Assembly: GCF_007655135.1 (NCBI RefSeq)
Contig: NC_045132.1
Coordinates: 21,260,354 to 21,324,353 of the forward strand
From: Punica granatum
Taxonomy: Eukaryota; Streptophyta; Magnoliopsida; Myrtales; Lythraceae
Length of the DNA: 64,000 bases
Direction: 5' to 3'
The notes under the pieces were generated by a model. It worked only from the letters and a program-made list of their open reading frames with translations. It was not told the origin of the DNA and made no database searches. How positions within the stretch are numbered: the first letter of the stretch is position 1; each line of letters begins with the position of its first letter. Below, in pieces: positions 58,404-64,000 of this stretch. The position numbers and the translations under genes were made by a program.

Positions 58404-59889
58404 TGTGATGACTCCTGATAATTGGAGTTTGTTATTCTTCATAGTGCATGAACTCCGGTTAGTTCTTCGATGAAGTTCATGTTTTGGATGGTTTTTACGT
58501 CAAGTATGATGTAGTACGGTGTCAAGTCTTTTGTTAGTGTATTTTGTAATTTTGGCTCTCATTTAGTCTTGTTTTGCACGTGATAGGTACAGGAAGGAGC
58601 AATGGACAGATTGCTTAGAATTGCAACACTCACATCTCATGTCCTTTTTGCAGAAGAAGAAGAATGACCAGTAGGCTCAGAGGTGCAACGCCCACTTTTG
58701 TAAGCTGCAACGCCGACTGTTCTGTCCTTTTTGCCCCAAAACCGACTTACTTTATGTAAGTCAACAATTGTAGGCCCCCTTTGGTGATGAAATGGACAAG
58801 TTGCACAATCGATGAGCCCTTATTAACGAGGGTGAAGACAAAGAAATTATTTTTGGTTGGTCTATATAATGGAAGCCTAGAGATGAAGGGAAGGGGAGGA
58901 GACATCACTCACATCATCATCTCTCTTTCTTCTCTCTCTCTTCTTGTTCGTGAGAAGAAAAGAGGAGGAAGGGCAGCTGCAAAACAGAGGCAGAACATGG
59001 GAGGAAGAAGGCCACACATCACGCCAAGAAAGGGGAGAAGAATCGAGCAAAGGAATTGATAAACCGATAACACTGGAACTCCTTTCATTTCCTTATCCTT
59101 TTCCTTTTGTTAAACATGATGTATGCTTGTGAGATGATATATTCTGTGAGCATGAACTAAACTAATTTCTAGGGTTTCGATGTAACTCGATGTCGAGTTA
59201 ACTTCACGCTATTCTTCTAATGTGTTTCTTGAATGAATCGAAGTACTCATTCCATTCCGTGCTAAATGTGTGTGATTGTTTGTCCATCAATTGCATAGCT
59301 TGAATAACATGATCGAACTAAACGGAGTAAGCTAGGGTTTAGATAGGGATTGGAATAGCCTCTATTCGACCTTGATTAGTTGATAATTGGGTCGTTCCAC
59401 CGTATAGATATAGATATAATGGCACGCCATAGGTACCCATAGTCAGAATTTGAGCGTAATGAATCTATTTAGATTATGATTCCGATAGAAATATAAGGAG
59501 TTGATTTAAGTAGATATATCTCCTAATAACTCGAAAGATACCTACATAGAATTTTGAATCTTGAGGTAGTATATGCGGTCATTTTAAGAACTCGGGAAGG
59601 AGACTAGGAGTGAAGTTACAGGAACATCAAGGGAAGTCGAGACCCTAGGTTTTCTCATCATTGCTCGTCATGAAGTAATATCTTTTGTTACTCGCCAGTT
59701 TATATTGCTTTATTTAGCTTTAACTCTCATAAATATTGATTGGGTTGACTTCTATTAGGTTGTGTCAATTTTAGTTTTTTAGCGGTAATTTTAGAACAAT
59801 TTTCTATGAGAACGATATTTTTCTCACTTCTATATTACTTGATACGATCTATATACTTGCAGGTTTGTGACGTCGAGAATATACGCATC
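58404..59889 (+). mobile_element. LTR of a Ty3/gypsy-like retroelement (full length)
   Basis: It begins TGTGATGACT immediately after AGCAAAACACTAAGTTGGGAGG and probably ends near CGCATCA at 59,889, about 1.49 kb. Blocks such as AACTCGGGAAGGAGACTAGG and GAGACCCTAGGTTTTCTCA are of a type I associate with Athila/Tat-like LTR regions. No 5' LTR, gag or pol is in the window, so this is a 3'-end remnant. The end TCA followed by AGTTTTT is inferred by analogy. Confidence 0.5.
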
Positions 59890-60700
59890 AAGTTTTTCTA
59901 GCTAGATGAACTTAATTTTCTATACAACTATATCAATATATTTGTATTATACTCTAAATAATACAAGCACTTGAATATACTTCAATAATTTAAACCTTTT
60001 CTTTAAAAATGAAATTTCAAAAACTATATTATTTTATTGATTTTCTGAAGGGTCGTATATTACTTATTAAAAAATCTATATCAATTTTTCTAATATAATT
60101 TGGATTGTTCTTTATTTTTTACTCTTTACATTTCAAAATCTTTCTTTTACCATCTTTATTATCTTCTATAAGAAATTCTTTTGTATAGAATTAATTTTTA
60201 CTATATATATATATATATATTAAAATTGGATGTGTTCGTACGCATTTATGTTCTCATTGATCACTTGAAAATATCGTTGGAAATAACTTTACCCTTCAAT
60301 ACATATACACTAGTACTGCACATGATAGTTCCACCAACCTGGAAAAAAAATTATATAATAAAAAATTAAAAGGAAAATTTATTCGAGAATCATAACTGAA
60401 ACAAAAGGGATATAATAAACAATCTTCATGTTTAGTGGTAGACGAACTTTACTTTTTAAGAGCTTACATATTGGGGTAGCAATATATTTCAAGATATGAA
60501 ACTCACATCATCAATTTTGAAAAAACAAATATGAGAAAAAAAGTAAAAACTTAAAAAAAAAATAAAAAAATTGAAAATTGAAAATTTTCGATAAAAATGA
60601 GAGAAAAAAATTAAAGAATAAATTTAATCAACTAAATCAGAGATAAACATACGCTTCGAGAGCTCCAGTCTTGAATAGGCCCATGTTTATGTGTGTGATA
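59890..60700. other. AT-rich gene-free DNA
   Basis: No gene, RNA or clear element. Long A/T runs and a (TA)n run near 60,203-60,222. It leads into the satellite-like block. Confidence 0.55.
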
Positions 60701-60714
60701 ATTCATATTTATAA

Positions 60715-63015
60715 CTATCGTACAGAATCTTAATAAAATATAATATTTTTTATTTTTAAAATCTGATTTGTTTTGAAAAGAAAATATAATTCATATATCT
60801 CTATAAAATGTAATGTTATCTAATCTATTTTTAAAAATAGATATCTATAAAAACATATGTTTCATATATACTTTTTCTTACTATATACGAAAGGTTGTAC
60901 ACGTAACCATACATCAATATATTTATATTATATATGAATATATACAAATATATACTTATTTTGATGTTAATATTTATGTAATGAAATATTACTTTTTAAT
61001 TTAAAAATTAAGATTATTAAACAATATCTATATATATAATAATATCTTCTCATTTATTTCAAATACATTCCCGTTATTTCACATTATATAGATATAGATT
61101 ATAAAAATTAAAGAAATCAAAAAAATAAATTTTATGATGAAATATCATTAAAAATATTTTTTGTTAAAAATAACTCCGAAAATTAAAATTTAAGAAATCT
61201 AGAATATTCCATTTAGAAATCGGGATTTGACCAGGCTCACCGAATCTAAATAAAATGAAAAATGTAATTTATTTTCCTTTTTCAATGAATAGATCTGATT
61301 TATTTTTTGAAAAAAATATAATTTATATAATATCTATAAAATATTATATAATCTATAATTTCAGAAGATTTTGTTAATAATTTTATAATTTAAAATTTTA
61401 AAAACTCAAAAAATCGGAAAAATTAATTTTCAAATGGAGCGTTCCGGTACCATCTGACTAGTTGAGGTCATACCTTGCTTTCATATGTATACACAGATTT
61501 ATGCAATGAAATATTGCTTTTTATTTTAAAAAAATCAAGATCATTAAATAATATATATATATATACAATAAAATCTTCTCATTTATTTCAAATACATTCA
61601 TATTATATAGATACATATTATAAAAATTAAAGAAATTAAGAAAGCTAATTTTATGATGAGATATTGTTAAAAATATTATTTATTAAAAATAATTTCGAAA
61701 ATTAAAATTTAAGAAATCTAGAAAATTTCATTTTGAAAAGGAACTTTCCGAGACTATTTAGCCGAGCCTACCCCATATCTTGCTTTCATATGTATATATA
61801 TAGATTTATTTGGTGAAATATTACTTTTTATTTCAAAAAATCAATATTATTAAACAATATCTATATATTTAATAAAATATTTTCATTTATTTCAAATACA
61901 TTCCTATTATATAGATATAGATTATAAAAATTAAAGAAATCAAGAAAGCAAATTTTATGATGAAATATCGTTAAAAATATTTTTAAATAAAAATAAAAAT
62001 TTAAGAAATCTAGAATATTCCATTCAGAAATCGGGATCTAACCAGGCTCATAAAATCTAATATAATTTACATAATATCTATAAAATATTATCTAATTTAA
62101 AATTTCAGAAGATTTTGTTGATAATTTTATAATTTAAAATAATTTAAAATTTTTAAAACTGAAAATATCGAGAAAATCTCTTTTTGAAATGAAGCGTTCC
62201 GAGACCATTTGGCCTGGTCAATCTCATACCTTGCTTTCATATGTATATATAGATTTATGTGATGAAATAAATTACTTTTTATTTTAAAAAATTCAAGATC
62301 CATAAATAATATCTATATCTATATCTCTATCTATATAATAAAATCTTATCATTTATTTCAAATACATTTTCCGTTATGTAGATATAGATTATAAAAATTA
62401 AAGAAATGAAGAAAGCGGATTTTATGATGAGATATCGCTAAAAACATATTTTATTAAAAATAATTTCGAAAATTAAAATTTAAGAGATCTATAAAATTTT
62501 ATTTTAAAAAGGAGCATTCTATAACTGTTTGGTCAGACCCATGTCATATCTTGCTTTCATATGTATATATAGATTTATTTTGATGAAATACTACTTTCTA
62601 TTTCAAAAAAAACCAAGATTATTAAATAATATCTATATATAATAAAATCTTCTCATTTATTTCAAATATATTCTTATTATATAGATATCGATATAGATAT
62701 AGATTATAAAAATGAAAGAAATCAAGAAAGTGGATTTTAGAAAATTCTATTAAAAAATCGAGATCTAACCGGGCTCACGGAATCTAAATAAAATATAATC
62801 TTTTTTTTTCCAGTGAACAAATTTTGTTTTTTTGGAAAGAAAGTATAATTTATAAAATACATATAAAATATTATCTAATCTATAATTTTCAAAGATTTTG
62901 TTACTAATTTCATAATAAAAGATAATTTTAAATTTTAAAAACTCAATAAACGGAAAAAATTTCATTCATAAATGGAGGATTATCCGACCAAGGCCACCTC
63001 GTATCTTGCTTTCAT

Positions 63016-63049
<34 letters not shown>

Positions 63050-63050
63050 C
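60715..63050. repeat. AT-rich higher-order tandem repeat (A-A-B units)
   Basis: Two sub-units alternate. A (about 260-320 bp) starts TTGCTTTCATATGTATA and holds CTTCTCATTTATTTCAAATA, GATATAGATTATAAAAATTA and AAAATTTAAGAAATCTAGAA. B (about 185-245 bp) holds TATCTATAAAATATTATCTA and TTTCAGAAGATTTTGTT. Starts of A at 61,476, 61,782, 62,231, 62,551 and 63,008 give steps of 306, 449, 320 and 457, i.e. an A-A-B period of 755-777 bp. An older A-B lies at about 60,940-61,475 and a B-like block at about 60,725-60,835. Between units a less AT-rich 25-bp piece (GAGCGTTCCG...ACCATTTGGCC) is conserved. No coding frames. Confidence 0.75.
63016..63048. repeat. (CA)n(TA)n microsatellite
   Basis: A compound CA then TA dinucleotide run sits where the last A unit of the satellite block breaks off, right after its TTGCTTTCATA start. 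Confidence 0.85.
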
Positions 63051-63377
63051 TTTTTAATTTAAATTAGTGTCATTTTCGACATTGTAACATTAATAAAAAT
63101 AGCTAACAACTAATAGTTATAATTTTTAAGATTTTGGACCCATGCATTGCACAGGTGTATTAATCTATAAAAAACAAAAACACAATATCCTAATCGTACA
63201 AGTAATTTCTGCCCTCCATGATTCTCGAAGCATCGCTAAGCCAATGGTGGTATCATTCCAACACCTTAGAGTTGGTTCGCGTCAATATGAAAATCGACTA
63301 ATAAAATTTCTCATTCTTTTATTGCCACATGAAACAATCTTTTTTTTTTTTTTGTAAATATAGGATGTTCATTAGCA

Positions 63378-63782
63378 CTAACCATTCGTGTGCAATGCGC
63401 TTACAATTTTTAGAGTCGATAACCCCATAATGTCATCAAACAAGAACTTCCTAACTGAGGAAGGTGGAAAGGATAAAGTAACAAAACCATCAGTCATCTC
63501 ATCTCCGAGGCTAGTAAGGTGATTTGCACATTTGTTAACCTCCCTATAAGCATGCTCGGGAATGATCGCATCAAATTGTTGGCATATAGTCCTGCAATCA
63601 TCGATTAGGTTCTTTAGAGCAACATTAGAGGAGTTGCTCCACACCCAATTGATAACTAACTTTGTATCAAGTTCCACTATGAGCTCTTGAATCTCGCATT
63701 CATGGGCTAGCATCAACCCTTGACGTAGAGCCTTAAGCTCAACAACAGGACTTCCTGTTCTTCCTAGGTTCATCAGACACAC
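63378..63782 (-). pseudogene. RNase H-like retroelement fragment
   Basis: A 134-codon minus-strand frame resembles the C-terminal RNase H (RVT_3-type) domain common in plant LINE-derived proteins. Visible evidence: PVVELKALRQGLMLAHECE (the usual AELxALRxGL block), IVELDTKLVI (with the Asp), LIDDCRTICQQF and YREVNKCANHLTSLGDE (usually REANRCADxLAKxG, here altered). The N-terminal part with the first catalytic Asp is missing; upstream on the minus strand stops appear in all frames I read. So it is a decayed fragment of a non-LTR element or a captured domain, probably not functional. Confidence 0.7.
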
Positions 63783-64000
63783 GAAACAATCAAACCATGA
63801 TTAATATCATTCTCATTCCTATTAAGGGCATTCACTAGTACAATAAGAAACATGTCATTCGTAAAACTTCACGGACTTTGCATTAGATCTATCGGGACTC
63901 TTTCGGCATTTGACTCTCTTATTTGCTTCTATAAACACGATAGGCTCCGAGTTCGATTACTATTACTCGATTTCCAATGTCCCTTTATTTCTTATCAGTC
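63783..64000. other. Right window edge
   Basis: About 220 bp with no recognised gene. It could be further retroelement sequence continuing beyond the window. Confidence 0.5.

Noticed and set aside
60181..61004. Small plus-strand frames rich in Ile/Tyr/Lys
   Set aside because: Composition simply reflects very AT-rich DNA, partly within the satellite block.

Overview
This is a plant nuclear genome window, almost certainly from a eudicot. Every recognisable protein is a plant housekeeping or metabolic type. The genes have many short exons with GT-AG introns, the spacers are AT-rich, and there are MITE, SINE and LTR-retrotransposon remnants. No prokaryotic, organellar or viral genes were seen. 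I cannot name the species.

Layout. 1-6,800 is gene-free and AT-rich, with a MITE, a long inverted-repeat (foldback) element and SINE-like remnants. From 6,900 to 37,900 lie eight genes: (1) a ninja-family AFP repressor (+) behind a four-copy ABRE/G-box cluster and two uORFs; (2) a glycerophosphodiester phosphodiesterase (+); (3) an uncharacterised Ser/Asp-rich protein with a very Cys-rich, repeat-encoded C-terminus (-); (4) a ureide permease (-) with a probable GC-AG intron; (5) a chloroplast triose-phosphate/phosphate translocator (+); (6) an X8-domain PDCB-type protein (+) whose last exon is shifted by one base at a C7 run; (7) a QUASIMODO2-like putative pectin methyltransferase (-) with one non-canonical splice donor; (8) the Elongator-associated ATPase KTI12/DRL1 (-).

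37,242-59,806 is a head-to-tail tandem duplication of about 11.4 kb. Each unit starts inside the KTI12 5'UTR intron. It then carries the KTI12 first UTR exon and promoter side, the intergenic spacer, a 13-exon GH1 beta-glucosidase gene (+), and the 3' end of a Ty3/gypsy-like element (polypurine tract plus LTR). Both beta-glucosidases are open and keep both catalytic glutamates (505 and 508 aa). Copy 1 has several transposon-like insertions that copy 2 lacks, so the duplication is older than those insertions. The second unit carries an orphan KTI12 5' end.

59,900-63,050 is a very AT-rich higher-order tandem repeat (A-A-B arrangement, about 755-777 bp). A degraded RNase H fragment of retroelement type (-) lies near the right edge.

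The genes do not form a pathway. The strongest observations are the duplication and its junction, the three splice or frame anomalies (PDCB, QUL, UPS), the ABRE cluster, the coding minisatellite, and the A/B satellite. I found no convincing evidence of a wholly new multi-gene system. All exon models are mine, from splice signals, reading-frame continuity and remembered family conservation.
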